64,000 nucleotides of DNA from Novosphingobium sp. KCTC 2891 (lineage in GTDB: Bacteria; Pseudomonadota; Alphaproteobacteria; Sphingomonadales; Sphingomonadaceae): contig NZ_JAPCZG010000001.1 of NCBI RefSeq assembly GCF_025938155.1, forward strand, positions 310,001-374,000, given 5' to 3'. The position numbers and the translations under genes were made by a program. Below, piece by piece: positions 17,238 to 25,268 of the stretch. The notes below the pieces were generated by a model. It ran no database searches. It saw nothing but the letters and a program-made list of their open reading frames with translations, and was not told the DNA's origin. Position 1 is the stretch's first letter, and the number at the start of each line of letters is the position of its first letter.

Positions 17238-18389
17238 GTGATCGATCTCGACGAGCAATACCTCAGCGGCGAGCACAAGGAACTGCGCGCCCAGTTGCGC
17301 AAATTCATCGCTGCCGAAATCGTCCCTGCCGCGGCTGCATGGGAGAACCTGGGAACGCTGCCGCACGCGGTCTTCGCGCGGATGGGCGAACTCGGACTGC
17401 TCGGCGTCTCGATGCCCGAAGCCTTTGGCGGCGCGGATTTCGATACGCTCGGCACCGTCGTCTTCGGCGAGGAACTGGGGCGATCCGGCTTCGGGGGATT
17501 CATGAGCGCGATCAGCGACCACGCGGATATCACCGCGCCGGTGATCAAGCGCAACGGCACGCCCGAGCAGTTGCAGCGCTGGCTTCCCGATATCATCGCC
17601 GGCCGGCGGATCGCCGGCCTCGCCGTGACCGAGCCGGGCGGCGGATCCGACCTTGTCCGCATGAAGACGACCGCCGTTCGCGACGGCGACCATTACGTGC
17701 TCAACGGCCAGAAGACGTTCATCACCAACGCCCTGTCAGGCGAGATTTTCGTCACGGTCGCGCGGACCGATCCGGAAGCCAAGGGCGCTGCCGGGTTCTC
17801 GCTGTTCGTTATCGAAAAGGGCGCGCCCGGCTTCACCACCGGCGCGCCGTTCAGCAAGACGGGCTGGTCCAGCTCCGACATGAGTGATCTGTTCTTCGAC
17901 GATTTTCGCGTCCCCGCGGCGAACCTGCTCGGCGAGGAAGGGCGCGGCTTCTACCTGATGATGCAGGGCATCGAAAACGAGCGGTTGAGTATCGGCGCGC
18001 AATGCGTGGGCATGGCCGAACGCGCCATCGAGATCACGCTCGATCATCTCAAGCAGCGCCAGGCCTATCGCGGGACGTTGTGGGACCTGCAGGTGATCCG
18101 CCACGATATCGCGCGGCTCGTCAGCGAGTTGAGCGCCGCCAAGCTCCTGCTCTACCATGCGGCGGTGAAAAAGAGTCGCGGTGAAAGCGTCCGGCTTGAA
18201 GCGACCATGGTCAAGGCGACCCTGCCCGAGCTGCTGAAGCGGGTGGTCGACGTTTGCGTCCAGCATCACGGTGCGTCAGGTTACATGCGCGGGACCGAGA
18301 TCGAGCGGCTGGGGCGCGACGCGCGCCCCCATTCGCTAGGCGGGGGCGCATCGGCCGTCATGCTCGACGAGGTTGCCAAGCTGCTCTGA
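17238..18389 (+). CDS. acyl-CoA dehydrogenase
   Basis: An FAD enzyme introducing a trans-2 double bond into acyl-CoA. 383 residues with the helical N-domain, middle beta-domain (GLAVTEPGGGSDLVRMKTTA, GQKTFITNALSGE, KTGWSSSDMSDLFFDDFRVP) and C-domain (NERLSIGAQCVGMAERA, HHGASGYMRGTEIERLGRDA). The C-terminal loop that holds the catalytic Glu in MCAD-type enzymes (YEGT) reads GGGAS here, so the base may lie elsewhere, as in isovaleryl-type enzymes. It is divergent from the LuxR regulator with 108 bp between them. Confidence 0.92.
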   Translation: MIDLDEQYLSGEHKELRAQLRKFIAAEIVPAAAAWENLGTLPHAVFARMGELGLLGVSMPEAFGGADFDTLGTVVFGEELGRSGFGGFMSAISDHADITAPVIKRNGTPEQLQRWLPDIIAGRRIAGLAVTEPGGGSDLVRMKTTAVRDGDHYVLNGQKTFITNALSGEIFVTVARTDPEAKGAAGFSLFVIEKGAPGFTTGAPFSKTGWSSSDMSDLFFDDFRVPAANLLGEEGRGFYLMMQGIENERLSIGAQCVGMAERAIEITLDHLKQRQAYRGTLWDLQVIRHDIARLVSELSAAKLLLYHAAVKKSRGESVRLEATMVKATLPELLKRVVDVCVQHHGASGYMRGTEIERLGRDARPHSLGGGASAVMLDEVAKLL

Positions 18390-18424
18390 TCGCGTGCGGC
18401 CGTTCTGCTCCACGGCGATGCCGG

Positions 18425-19936
18425 TCAGGCAAGGGTGGCCAGAAAGGCTTCGCCGTCGCGCCACAGCTGTTGCTGTCGTTCGGGGGCGAAGCGGTTCCAT
18501 GTGGCCACCATTTGCGTCATGCGCGGGTTGCGGGCAAGCCGCTCCCGGTGGCGGGCAATGAAATGCCAGTAGAGCAGATTGAACGGGCACGCCTTTGGCC
18601 CCGCCTTGGCCTTCACATCGTAGGCGCAAGACCCGCAATAGTCGCTCATCCGGTTGATATAGGCCCCGCTCGCGGCATAGGGTTTGGAGGCGAGCAGGCC
18701 GCCGTCGGCAAACTGGCTCATGCCGATCGTGTTGGGCAGTTCCACCCATTCATAGGCGTCGGCATAGACCGCCAGATACCATTCATGCAGTTCGTGCGGG
18801 TCTATCCCGGCCAGCAGCGCGAAATTGCCGGTGACCATCAATCGCTGGATATGATGTGCGTAGGCCTCCTCGCGCGTCTGGCTGATGCAGGCGCGCATGC
18901 ACGCCATGGGCGTGTCGGCACTCCAATAGAAAGCCGGCAGCGGGCGATGGGCGTCCAGCGCGTTGGATGCCGCGTAATCCGGCATGCGCCACCAATAGAT
19001 GCAGCGCACAAATTCGCGCCAGCCGATGATCTGGCGGATGAAACCCTCGGCGCTGTTAAGGGGCACGCGGCCGGCACGCCACTCGGCCTCGACCGCCTGG
19101 GCCATGGCCAGCGGATCGAGCAGGCCGACATTGAGATAGGGCGAGATCACCGCGTGGCAGAGGAACTTGTGCGCCGACAGCATCGCGTCCTGATAGGTTC
19201 CGAAATCGCGCAGGCCCGTCGCCAGGAAGTGCGCAAAGGCGGCTTCTGCCTGGGCGCGGGTCGTGGCGAACCAGAAGGGTTCCAGATCGCCGAAATGATC
19301 AGGAAACCTGTGCGCGACCAGATCGAGCACCTCCAGCGTGATGGCATCCGGCGCAAAGCGCAGCGGCTGGGGCAGCAGCAGGGCACTGTCTGCGGGCTGG
19401 CGATTGTCGGAATCGAAGTTCCATTGGCCACCGGCTGGTTGATCGCCTTCCATCAGCAGCCCGGTCTTGCGGCGCATCAGGCGATAGAAATGCTCCATCC
19501 GCATGGTCTTGCGGCCGTCTGCCCATTGGGCGAAGCCTTGGCGGTCGGCCAAAAAGCGGTCGTCAGGCAGGATGCTGGTGTCGGGCCATGCGGCCATCTC
19601 CTGCATCAGCCGCCATTCGCCCGGCTCCGTTACCAGCGTTTGGGTCATGCCATGCCGCGCCAAGGCGCGCTGCACCTCGCCCGCCAGAGAGCCGGTGTTT
19701 GCCGGATCGTCCAGCCGCACGTAATCCACCCGCCAGCCCGCCGCCCGCAATTCCTCGGCAAAGTGGCGCATCGCGGCGAAGACGAAGGCGATCTTCTTCA
19801 CATGGTGGCGCACATACGTGGCCTCGGCCATGACTTCGGCCATCAGCACCACATCGCGCGCCCGGTCGCCCTCGCGCAGGGCGGAGAGGCGGGGCGTCAA
19901 CTGATCTCCCAGGACAAGGATGAGGCGCTCGGTCAT
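18425..19936 (-). CDS. FeS-type bacterial cryptochrome/(6-4) photolyase
   Basis: A light-driven DNA repair flavoprotein. 503 residues from MTERLILVLGDQLT (N-terminal alpha/beta antenna domain) to a helical FAD domain. Typical FeS-BCP/PhrB features: EPGEWRLM, WNFDSDNR, NVGLLDP, EGFIRQIIGWREFVR, MVTGNFALLAGIDP. Cysteines fit a 4Fe-4S cluster (MRACISQ, then MSDYCGSCAYD, then KACPF). ATG 19936 starts exactly at the conserved domain; the upstream extension is unlikely. Family knowledge: Agrobacterium PhrB of this type repairs (6-4) photoproducts. Confidence 0.93.
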   Translation of the reverse strand: MTERLILVLGDQLTPRLSALREGDRARDVVLMAEVMAEATYVRHHVKKIAFVFAAMRHFAEELRAAGWRVDYVRLDDPANTGSLAGEVQRALARHGMTQTLVTEPGEWRLMQEMAAWPDTSILPDDRFLADRQGFAQWADGRKTMRMEHFYRLMRRKTGLLMEGDQPAGGQWNFDSDNRQPADSALLLPQPLRFAPDAITLEVLDLVAHRFPDHFGDLEPFWFATTRAQAEAAFAHFLATGLRDFGTYQDAMLSAHKFLCHAVISPYLNVGLLDPLAMAQAVEAEWRAGRVPLNSAEGFIRQIIGWREFVRCIYWWRMPDYAASNALDAHRPLPAFYWSADTPMACMRACISQTREEAYAHHIQRLMVTGNFALLAGIDPHELHEWYLAVYADAYEWVELPNTIGMSQFADGGLLASKPYAASGAYINRMSDYCGSCAYDVKAKAGPKACPFNLLYWHFIARHRERLARNPRMTQMVATWNRFAPERQQQLWRDGEAFLATLA

Positions 19937-20055
19937 GACGGCGCCTCTACCCGCAATGCAGGTGTGATGAAGCCTGTCCAAGAGTGCCGATAGCCCTACC
20001 GTCGATATTCAGCCCGGCTCAGTCCCGGGGCGTGCGTCGGCGTTGCTGGCGGCTG

Positions 20056-20376
20056 TCAGTTGCCGTCCGCATCGACCACGAACACCATGGGCTTGCCGCG
20101 CGATGCGGGCTCCCACCCAGCCAGCAGAGCAGCCCGGATTCCCCGGGAGACAATGGCATCGTTGATCTGGAGGCGGCCCCGCGGCATGCCTTTCAGCAAG
20201 CGCTTCGGCGGAGGAAATTCGAGCAAGGCGCCGCGCTGCGTATCCTTCTGGAGCAGGGCAACCGTCATGCCCTGCCAGCCATCGTAATCGCCCCACTGCG
20301 GCTCGCGCCGCAGTTCCCACTCATATTGGAACCCGTCTACCTCGACGACACCGGCAAGCTTGTGGATATTGGACAT
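20056..20376 (-). CDS. small protein of unknown function
   Basis: 106 residues from MSNIHKLAGVVEVDGFQYEW, preceded by AGGA at 8 nt. It has no signal peptide or membrane segment, is fairly balanced in composition, and ends VFVVDADGN. Not recognised. It is the last host gene before the mobile element's left attachment site; the 197 bp between this start and 20574 show no gene. Confidence 0.55.
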   Translation of the reverse strand: MSNIHKLAGVVEVDGFQYEWELRREPQWGDYDGWQGMTVALLQKDTQRGALLEFPPPKRLLKGMPRGRLQINDAIVSRGIRAALLAGWEPASRGKPMVFVVDADGN

Positions 20377-20573
20377 GTTGCCATTCCTAGCATGTTTGTG
20401 ACCGCAAACCACGGGGATGCGAACCTATTGGCATCCATCAGCGAACGACTGCCAACATTCGACATCAATCGTATCAACGGGATTCAAGCGGTACCTGCAT
20501 TGATGAAGTCTGCGGCGCTATCAACGCCTGCCTGGCGCGTGTGCGGTTTTATGACGGCTGGCGAAATGGGGCT

Positions 20574-20587
20574 TGGCGGAGCGGGAG
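20574..20587 (+). repeat. attL core
   Basis: TGGCGGAGCGGGAG, an exact 14-bp match in the same orientation to 34764-34777. After position 14 the two copies share only scattered bases. This is the copy left at the distal end when the element inserted into the tRNA-Ser 3' end. Confidence 0.75.
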
Positions 20588-20599
20588 TCCTTAGAACGT

Positions 20600-20704
20600 A
20601 TCGTCTAGCCGCATTCACTTTCATCTATCCCTTATTCAACTTTTCCTTGAATTTCCTAGGGCTTGCAAGGTGGAGGCTCTAGAAATCGTCTAGCCGCATT
20701 CACT
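20600..20704 (+). repeat. 20-bp direct repeat next to attL (candidate integrase arm or Xis sites)
   Basis: ATCGTCTAGCCGCATTCACT occurs at 20600-20619 and again at 20685-20704, 85 bp apart, in the gap between attL and the integrase start. A third, shorter shared sequence, AAAGTATGAAAGC at 20730-20742, recurs near the right end of the element. Such paired sites flanking an att core are typical of arm-type binding sites; function is inferred. Confidence 0.6.
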
Positions 20705-20757
20705 CACTTACGCTACATTGCACCAGCGGAAAGTATGAAAGCGGATGATGAAAATCT

Positions 20758-21972
20758 ATGGCTGAGCACACCCTGAACCGGCTGAAGGAGAAGCAGGTCG
20801 CCAACGCGCCGGAGGGGAAGCGGCTACCAGATGGGGGCGGCCTTTGGCTATCGACCATCCGCGGCAAGTCCTGGGTCTTCGTCTATACGCGGGACGGAAA
20901 GCGTCGCGAGATCGGGCTAGGCTCTTGCAAGGCCGTCACCTTGAAGGAGGCGCGGCGGCTTGCTGCTGAGGCGCGCGACACGCTTAAGGACGGCCGCGAG
21001 CCGGTCTCACCGCGCAAGGCTGCGAAGGCCAAGGCTGAACCGGCTGAAGCGGAAGCTGCGCCTGTCACGTTCGGCGACTATGCCGAGACGTATATCTCCC
21101 GAGTGGAAGGCGGATGGAAAAGCCCTGTGCATCGGCAGCAGTGGCGCCAGTCGCTACGCGACCATGCCGCCGCGCTTCAGGGCAAGGCGCTGCCGGACAT
21201 CACGACTGCGGACGTTCTTGCGGTGCTAGAACCTATCTGGCAGGCCAAGCCGGAAACCGCCAGCCGCGTTCGGGGAAGGATCGAAAAGGTTCTATCGGCC
21301 GCACTCGCCGAGGGGCTTATCCCGCGTCCCTATGAAAATCCGGCACGCTGGAAAGACCATTTGGAGCACAGTCTAGGCGGACGAAAGAAGCTAGTCCGGG
21401 GGCATCATGCCGCGCTGCCCTATGAAGACGCGCCGGCATTCATGGCAGCATTGCGGAAGCGTTCGGCATTGGCTGCGCAGTGCCTTGAATTCACGATCCT
21501 AACTGCCGCGCGCAGCGGTGAAGCGCTAGGCGCGACTTGGGGCGAAATCGACCTAGACAAAGAGCTTTGGACCATCCCAGCCGATCGGATGAAGGCCAAG
21601 GCAGAGCATCGCGTCCCGCTGTCGCCTGCGGCAATCGAGATCCTGAAGGAGCTGCTGCCCGAAAAGCCTAAGCCGGATGCCAAGGTTTTCGCGATCAACG
21701 GCGCCGCGCGGTCGAATATGGCAATGGCAATGCTGCTGCGCCGGATGGGGCGCGGTGAACTGACAGTGCATGGCTTCCGGTCGACCTTCCGGGACTGGGC
21801 TGGAGACGCCACCGGACACGCTCACCAGATCATTGAAGCCGCGCTTGCACATACGATTCAGAACAAGGCTGAGGCGGCATATCGGCGACGCGACGCTCTC
21901 GAAAAGCGGCGCGCGCTAATGGTCGAATGGGCCGACTATCTCGCGAAGCCGAACGAAGGGGCTGCCGCATGA
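20758..21972 (+). CDS. int: P4-type tyrosine recombinase / integrase
   Basis: Site-specific recombination between attP and the tRNA-Ser attB. 404 residues. The N-terminal DUF4102 arm-binding domain (LPDGGGLWLSTIRGKSWVFV, IGLGSCKAVTLKEARRLA) is followed by a core-binding SAM-like domain and the catalytic domain. Catalytic residues by motif: Arg252 (TAARSGEALG), His338 and Arg341 (VHGFRSTFRDW), His365 (LAHTI) and Tyr375 (AAYRRR). The set is complete, so the enzyme is probably active. It reads away from attL; its stop overlaps the next start (ATGA). Confidence 0.96.
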   Translation: MAEHTLNRLKEKQVANAPEGKRLPDGGGLWLSTIRGKSWVFVYTRDGKRREIGLGSCKAVTLKEARRLAAEARDTLKDGREPVSPRKAAKAKAEPAEAEAAPVTFGDYAETYISRVEGGWKSPVHRQQWRQSLRDHAAALQGKALPDITTADVLAVLEPIWQAKPETASRVRGRIEKVLSAALAEGLIPRPYENPARWKDHLEHSLGGRKKLVRGHHAALPYEDAPAFMAALRKRSALAAQCLEFTILTAARSGEALGATWGEIDLDKELWTIPADRMKAKAEHRVPLSPAAIEILKELLPEKPKPDAKVFAINGAARSNMAMAMLLRRMGRGELTVHGFRSTFRDWAGDATGHAHQIIEAALAHTIQNKAEAAYRRRDALEKRRALMVEWADYLAKPNEGAAA

Positions 21973-22649
21973 CAGAGGCGACCGGCTGGCAGCGGTTCTT
22001 CCCGCTATTCCTGCGACACGGACTCCTTCCTGAGCCGGAAGCGGTGAAGCGTCTGAGCGAAGAGCTAACGCGCGAACTTGCGGAGATGGAGGCGAAATCG
22101 TCGCACGCGGCAGGCGTTCACAATGCCGCTGAATGGGCAAACCTGAAGCGCCAGCGCGAAGAGGCCATGATTGCCGAAATCGAGGCCGCCCGGCTCGACA
22201 TTGGCAACTATCCCGAATGGGCGCCAACGGGCGAAGACTGGATGCGCCTAGCGATCGGTCTCGCAATCAAGCACGGGGAGCCAGGTTTCGCATTCACGGC
22301 GCCGGAGACCGACGAAACGGCCGAACAGAACTGGCACAGGGACCGGCTGCTAGAGGCAATCATGGCGGCCGAAGAAATGCCTGCCGACGCGGCAGCAGAG
22401 AAGGCGGAAGCATACATAGCAAAGCAGCAGGCGGCGGGGCAGGGCCTGGAGTATGGCAAGCGATATTCAGCCGACTATCTAAAAGGCGGCTTCGCGGCAC
22501 GAAATAAGGCGCGTCGGGACGGTCGACAGGTCGATAAGAAATATCGGAGCAAGACTCCATCCTACATTGATTTCCTTCTGTTCTATCAGGAGCACTTCGA
22601 AACCATGTTGGAAGAAGCAAGGGCACTGAATCAACCCGAAGTTGATTAG
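21969..22649 (+). CDS. unknown protein translationally coupled to integrase
   Basis: 226 residues, charged and Ala/Glu-rich. Early helices are likely coiled (KRLSEELTRELAEMEAKSSH, LKRQREEAMIAEIEAARLDI). A basic C-terminal region (FAARNKARRDGRQVDKKYRS) could bind nucleic acid. Start ATG overlaps the integrase stop, so the two are coupled. No family recognised. An inverted repeat overlaps its stop codon. Confidence 0.7.
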   Translation: MTEATGWQRFFPLFLRHGLLPEPEAVKRLSEELTRELAEMEAKSSHAAGVHNAAEWANLKRQREEAMIAEIEAARLDIGNYPEWAPTGEDWMRLAIGLAIKHGEPGFAFTAPETDETAEQNWHRDRLLEAIMAAEEMPADAAAEKAEAYIAKQQAAGQGLEYGKRYSADYLKGGFAARNKARRDGRQVDKKYRSKTPSYIDFLLFYQEHFETMLEEARALNQPEVD

Positions 22650-22685
22650 AAACAAGAGGCGAGCAGAGCCGCTTTTTTTCTAATC
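22644..22685 (+). terminator. hairpin with T-tract after the integrase operon
   Basis: GATTAGAAA at 22644-22652 pairs perfectly with TTTCTAATC at 22677-22685, and an inner T7 run lies at 22673-22679. The left arm contains the stop codon of the preceding gene. It probably separates the integrase unit from the AlpA unit. Confidence 0.45.
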
Positions 22686-22749
22686 GTCTCGAATCCACTT
22701 TCGCTTTTGCAGCCGGAATTCGCCGGCTCACTGAACGAAGGGATTCGGA

Positions 22750-22992
22750 ATGGAAATCGGGAACCCTGCAGCGCCGTGGGCCGGACTCCCGGCGACTGGA
22801 CCGCTGCTGCCGCTGAAAGAGGCGGCGCAATACATCGGCTACAGCCTCAGCGGCTATTACGCGGCTGCCGCGCGCGGCGAACTGCCGCCGATGATCAAGA
22901 TGGGCCGCGGACAAGGCGGCCGCGTTGCAGTACCGCGCCCTTGGCTTGATGCGCTGATTGCGGCCCGCGCCAGTGAAGGCGGCGCCGTATGA
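22750..22992 (+). CDS. AlpA/excisionase-like helix-turn-helix protein
   Basis: 80 residues. The core LLPLKEAAQYIGYSLSGYYA, then ARGELPPMIKMGRGQGGRVA, then RPWLDALIA, is the layout of AlpA/MerR-like winged-helix proteins that regulate integrase or act as excisionase in P4-like satellites. The first gene of a tight run of small overlapping genes, it overlaps the next by ATGA. Confidence 0.7.
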   Translation: MEIGNPAAPWAGLPATGPLLPLKEAAQYIGYSLSGYYAAAARGELPPMIKMGRGQGGRVAVPRPWLDALIAARASEGGAV

Positions 22993-23234
22993 TTGCGACC
23001 GGGAACCCGCCGCTGCGGTTCAGCCCGGACCGCGAAACCCTAGAGCGACTCAAGATTGCCGCCCTCGCCGACCTCGCCAAGGCTGGACTCGTAAAGGCCG
23101 ATGAAATCGAGCGGCTTGTCGCAGGACCGTGCGACGCTGTGCTCGACCGGATGTTTCAGCACTGCGGTTGCATTCGTGTCCGGTGCGCCAATGGGCAGAT
23201 CCTGGAGATTTACCCTGGAGGCACGCTGCAATGA
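22989..23234 (+). CDS. small element protein of unknown function
   Basis: 81 residues; helical N-terminal part (ETLERLKIAALADLAKAGLV), then a Cys-containing tail (MFQHCGCIRVRCANGQILEI). Coupled at both ends: it starts inside the previous stop and its stop overlaps the next ATG. Not recognised. Confidence 0.6.
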   Translation: MIATGNPPLRFSPDRETLERLKIAALADLAKAGLVKADEIERLVAGPCDAVLDRMFQHCGCIRVRCANGQILEIYPGGTLQ

Positions 23235-23440
23235 GCGCGCATGATCAACGGCGCCGCGTCGCCGCTGCCGAGGAACGGGTTAACCTGGCACTCGCAGAAC
23301 TGAGCGCGCCGAACCCCTTTGCAACCGGCACATTCCGCCACTTCCGCGAAGCAGAAGACCGCCACGAAGCCCTAGTGAACGCGGAAGCAGACCTGCTGCG
23401 CGAACAGGCCAAACTTTCCGCAATGGAGCAAAACCAATGA
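23231..23440 (+). CDS. small charged helical protein
   Basis: 69 residues starting MSAHDQRRRVAAAEERVNLA. It is very rich in Glu/Ala/Arg and predicted helical throughout. ATGA overlap with the preceding gene and overlap with the following one. It resembles part of the next coiled-coil protein in composition only. Function unknown. Confidence 0.6.
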   Translation: MSAHDQRRRVAAAEERVNLALAELSAPNPFATGTFRHFREAEDRHEALVNAEADLLREQAKLSAMEQNQ

Positions 23441-24084
23441 GCGAAACTGCCGATTATATCGCGCAGGCGCGGGCGGCCGTGGAAGCCGTCGACGCCAGCG
23501 AACAAGCCGCAAGGGCGGCACGAAGCAAGATTGCCGAACTGCAGCGGCTGGAGCGCAGCGAGCAGGCCGAACGGGAAAAGCTGCGCGCCCTGGAAGACGA
23601 AGCCGAGGCCCTGCGCCAGCTTGATGGCGAGGAAGCCGCGCCGGCAGACAAGGAACGGCTTAAGCGGCTCGCGGCCCTGGACAAGTCAGTCCCTGCCCGC
23701 GCCGCTGCCATTCGGATGCAACAAGGCCGTGTTGCCGCCGCGGAAGACGAACTGCGAAAGGCGCGTGCTGCCCTGGCAGGGCCGGCGCTTCACGTCATCG
23801 CCGATCTACAGCGCAACGCGACGGATGGAATCCGATCGATCATGGCGCAACTGGCGCCGGAATTTGCGCAGCTCATTGCGGCAGACCAGATCCGGAACGC
23901 GCTGCTAGGCGACCGTTTCACGGTTCCGGACGGCTGCCCGCTGCCGATCGGCGGACTCCGTATCGTCGAAAACTTCAACAAGTCGCTGCCGGACCGCCTG
24001 AAGGCGCCCGAACTGGCAGACCGGCTTGTGTTCGACGCGGCGCGCGCGGTTTCTTCCGAAATCCTCACTCAGATCAAAGGGTAA
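23437..24084 (+). CDS. coiled-coil protein of unknown function
   Basis: 215 residues. Residues about 10-115 are a continuous heptad-like coiled coil (SEQAARAARSKIAELQRLER, KLRALEDEAEALRQL, VAAAEDELRKARAALAG). A more globular C-terminal part follows (GDRFTVPDGCPLPIGGLRIV). It could be a scaffold or DNA-associated accessory of the replication module; no family identified. Confidence 0.65.
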   Translation: MSETADYIAQARAAVEAVDASEQAARAARSKIAELQRLERSEQAEREKLRALEDEAEALRQLDGEEAAPADKERLKRLAALDKSVPARAAAIRMQQGRVAAAEDELRKARAALAGPALHVIADLQRNATDGIRSIMAQLAPEFAQLIAADQIRNALLGDRFTVPDGCPLPIGGLRIVENFNKSLPDRLKAPELADRLVFDAARAVSSEILTQIKG

Positions 24085-24090
24085 GCAGTC

Positions 24091-24336
24091 ATGGCAAAGC
24101 GTAGCGTTATCGCCCTGTGCAAAATCACCACGTCCGACCCGGACGCGCAGATGGAATTCAGCGGGCAGTATGACGAACAGGGCAATCCGGTTCTGAAGAA
24201 GCAGATGTATTCGATCCTGGCCGGCAGCCTGTTCCAGATGGACGAAGGCGACCCGGACTTCCTGCCGTTCATCGAAAACGAAGTCATCCGGCTCGCGACC
24301 GACCTGGAAATTCAGCACGGGCGGGCAATCGACTGA
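24091..24336 (+). CDS. small acidic protein, first of a paralogous pair
   Basis: 81 residues: MAKRSVIALCKITTSDPDAQ, MEFSGQYDEQGNPVLKKQ, then DPDFLPFIENEVIRLATDLE. Strongly similar along its whole length to the next gene, including the identical opening and the DPDFLPF..IRLATDLE tail. Function unknown. Confidence 0.65.
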   Translation: MAKRSVIALCKITTSDPDAQMEFSGQYDEQGNPVLKKQMYSILAGSLFQMDEGDPDFLPFIENEVIRLATDLEIQHGRAID

Positions 24337-24377
24337 CCGGCTGAAGACACTCCCTCAAAAGCGAAGGACAAGCCGTC

Positions 24378-24626
24378 ATGGCAAAGCGTAGCGTTGTCGC
24401 AAATCACCTCATTGTCGCATCCGACCCGGACCCCAAGATGGAATTCACGGGGCAGTATGACGACAAGGGCGAACCGGTTTTGCAGAAGCAGACCTATTCA
24501 ATCGAGCCCGGAACCGTGTTCGAGATGGACGAAGCGGACCCTGATTTCCTGCCTTTCCTTGAACAGGAAACCATCCGGCTCGCGACCGACCTGGAAAGTG
24601 AACGCGGCCGAGCAATCGAGGCTTGA
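24378..24626 (+). CDS. small acidic protein, second of a paralogous pair
   Basis: 82 residues, a tandem duplicate of the preceding gene. The DNA around both starts is identical (GTCATGGCAAAGCGTAGCGT at 24088 and 24375), so the duplication is fairly recent or under selection. Differences cluster in residues 8-20 and the loop around 45. Not recognised. Confidence 0.65.
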   Translation: MAKRSVVANHLIVASDPDPKMEFTGQYDDKGEPVLQKQTYSIEPGTVFEMDEADPDFLPFLEQETIRLATDLESERGRAIEA

Positions 24627-24629
24627 GCG

Positions 24630-24848
24630 GTGCTCACCATGCGCGCGCCACAGGAAATCGCTAGGCATCGCGTTCGGCGGAAGGTCAACGCGAACGCCAA
24701 GGATCGGCGCAGTTCTTTGCAGGGGCAGGAGCCGACAGAGCCTCAGCCGTGGAAGCAGGCCGTATGGCTGGAGTCCGCCGTGTCGCACCTGGACGGCGTG
24801 CCGCTGCCTTCGCGCTTCCTGCGCCGGTTGATCGGGGCGCGGCAGTGA
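24630..24848 (+). CDS. small basic protein of unknown function
   Basis: 72 residues from GTG 24630 (an ATG 9 bp later is an alternative). Strongly basic N-terminal half (APQEIARHRVRRKVNANAKD) suggests nucleic-acid contact. Its stop overlaps the next GTG start. Support comes from position in the tight operon; there is no homology. Confidence 0.5.
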   Translation: MLTMRAPQEIARHRVRRKVNANAKDRRSSLQGQEPTEPQPWKQAVWLESAVSHLDGVPLPSRFLRRLIGARQ

Positions 24849-25147
24849 AGCTGCGCGGCTGGAATCGCTGGCAACGCAGCCGGCGCAAAGAGCTGCGACA
24901 GGTCCGCGGCATTCCGCTGAACCTGGCAACGTTTATCGCGCTGAATGAAGCCCGCTGCCGCGCTCGCATAGCCGACGTGATCGGGAAGAAGCGAGCCGAG
25001 ACGCTGCGCCTGATTGTCTGCCGAGGTTTCGAGCACGGCGCGCATTCTGACGTTCAGTTCCTCATTGCGACCCGTTTGGACCGGCGGACGCGCGAAGAAC
25101 TGAACGGCATCCCTGAGCTACTGTGGCCGATCGAACTGCGGCCATAG
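24845..25147 (+). CDS. small protein of unknown function
   Basis: 100 residues from GTG 24845 (GTGA overlap with the previous stop). Opens with the basic KLRGWNRWQRSRRKELRQVR, then ALNEARCRARIADVIGKKRA. A longer open frame exists upstream but would overlap the preceding gene. Last gene before the hairpins upstream of the primase. Confidence 0.5.
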   Translation: MKLRGWNRWQRSRRKELRQVRGIPLNLATFIALNEARCRARIADVIGKKRAETLRLIVCRGFEHGAHSDVQFLIATRLDRRTREELNGIPELLWPIELRP

Positions 25148-25161
25148 CCCTGAAAAAAGAA

Positions 25162-25195
25162 ACGGCAGCCGGAAAGGTGAAGAACCGGCCGCCGT
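25162..25195. terminator. hairpin between the small-gene operon and the primase
   Basis: ACGGCAGCCGG pairs with CCGGCCGCCGT (one mismatch, 12-nt loop). A run of six A lies just upstream, so on the minus strand it would resemble an intrinsic terminator; on the plus strand it lacks a T-tract. Confidence 0.4.
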
Positions 25196-25201
25196 CTCGC
25201 T

Positions 25202-25240
25202 GTCAAAGGTATAGTAGCAGTGCCCTTATACCCCTTTGAC
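25202..25240 (+). promoter_or_regulatory. inverted repeat immediately upstream of the primase gene
   Basis: GTCAAAGG at 25202-25209 and CCTTTGAC at 25233-25240, with TATA next to each inner end, form a near-perfect dyad just before the primase start. Candidate operator or leader hairpin; nothing else supports a role. Confidence 0.35.
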
Positions 25241-25268
25241 GGCGGGAACTCAACGAAGGTCCTGCCCG

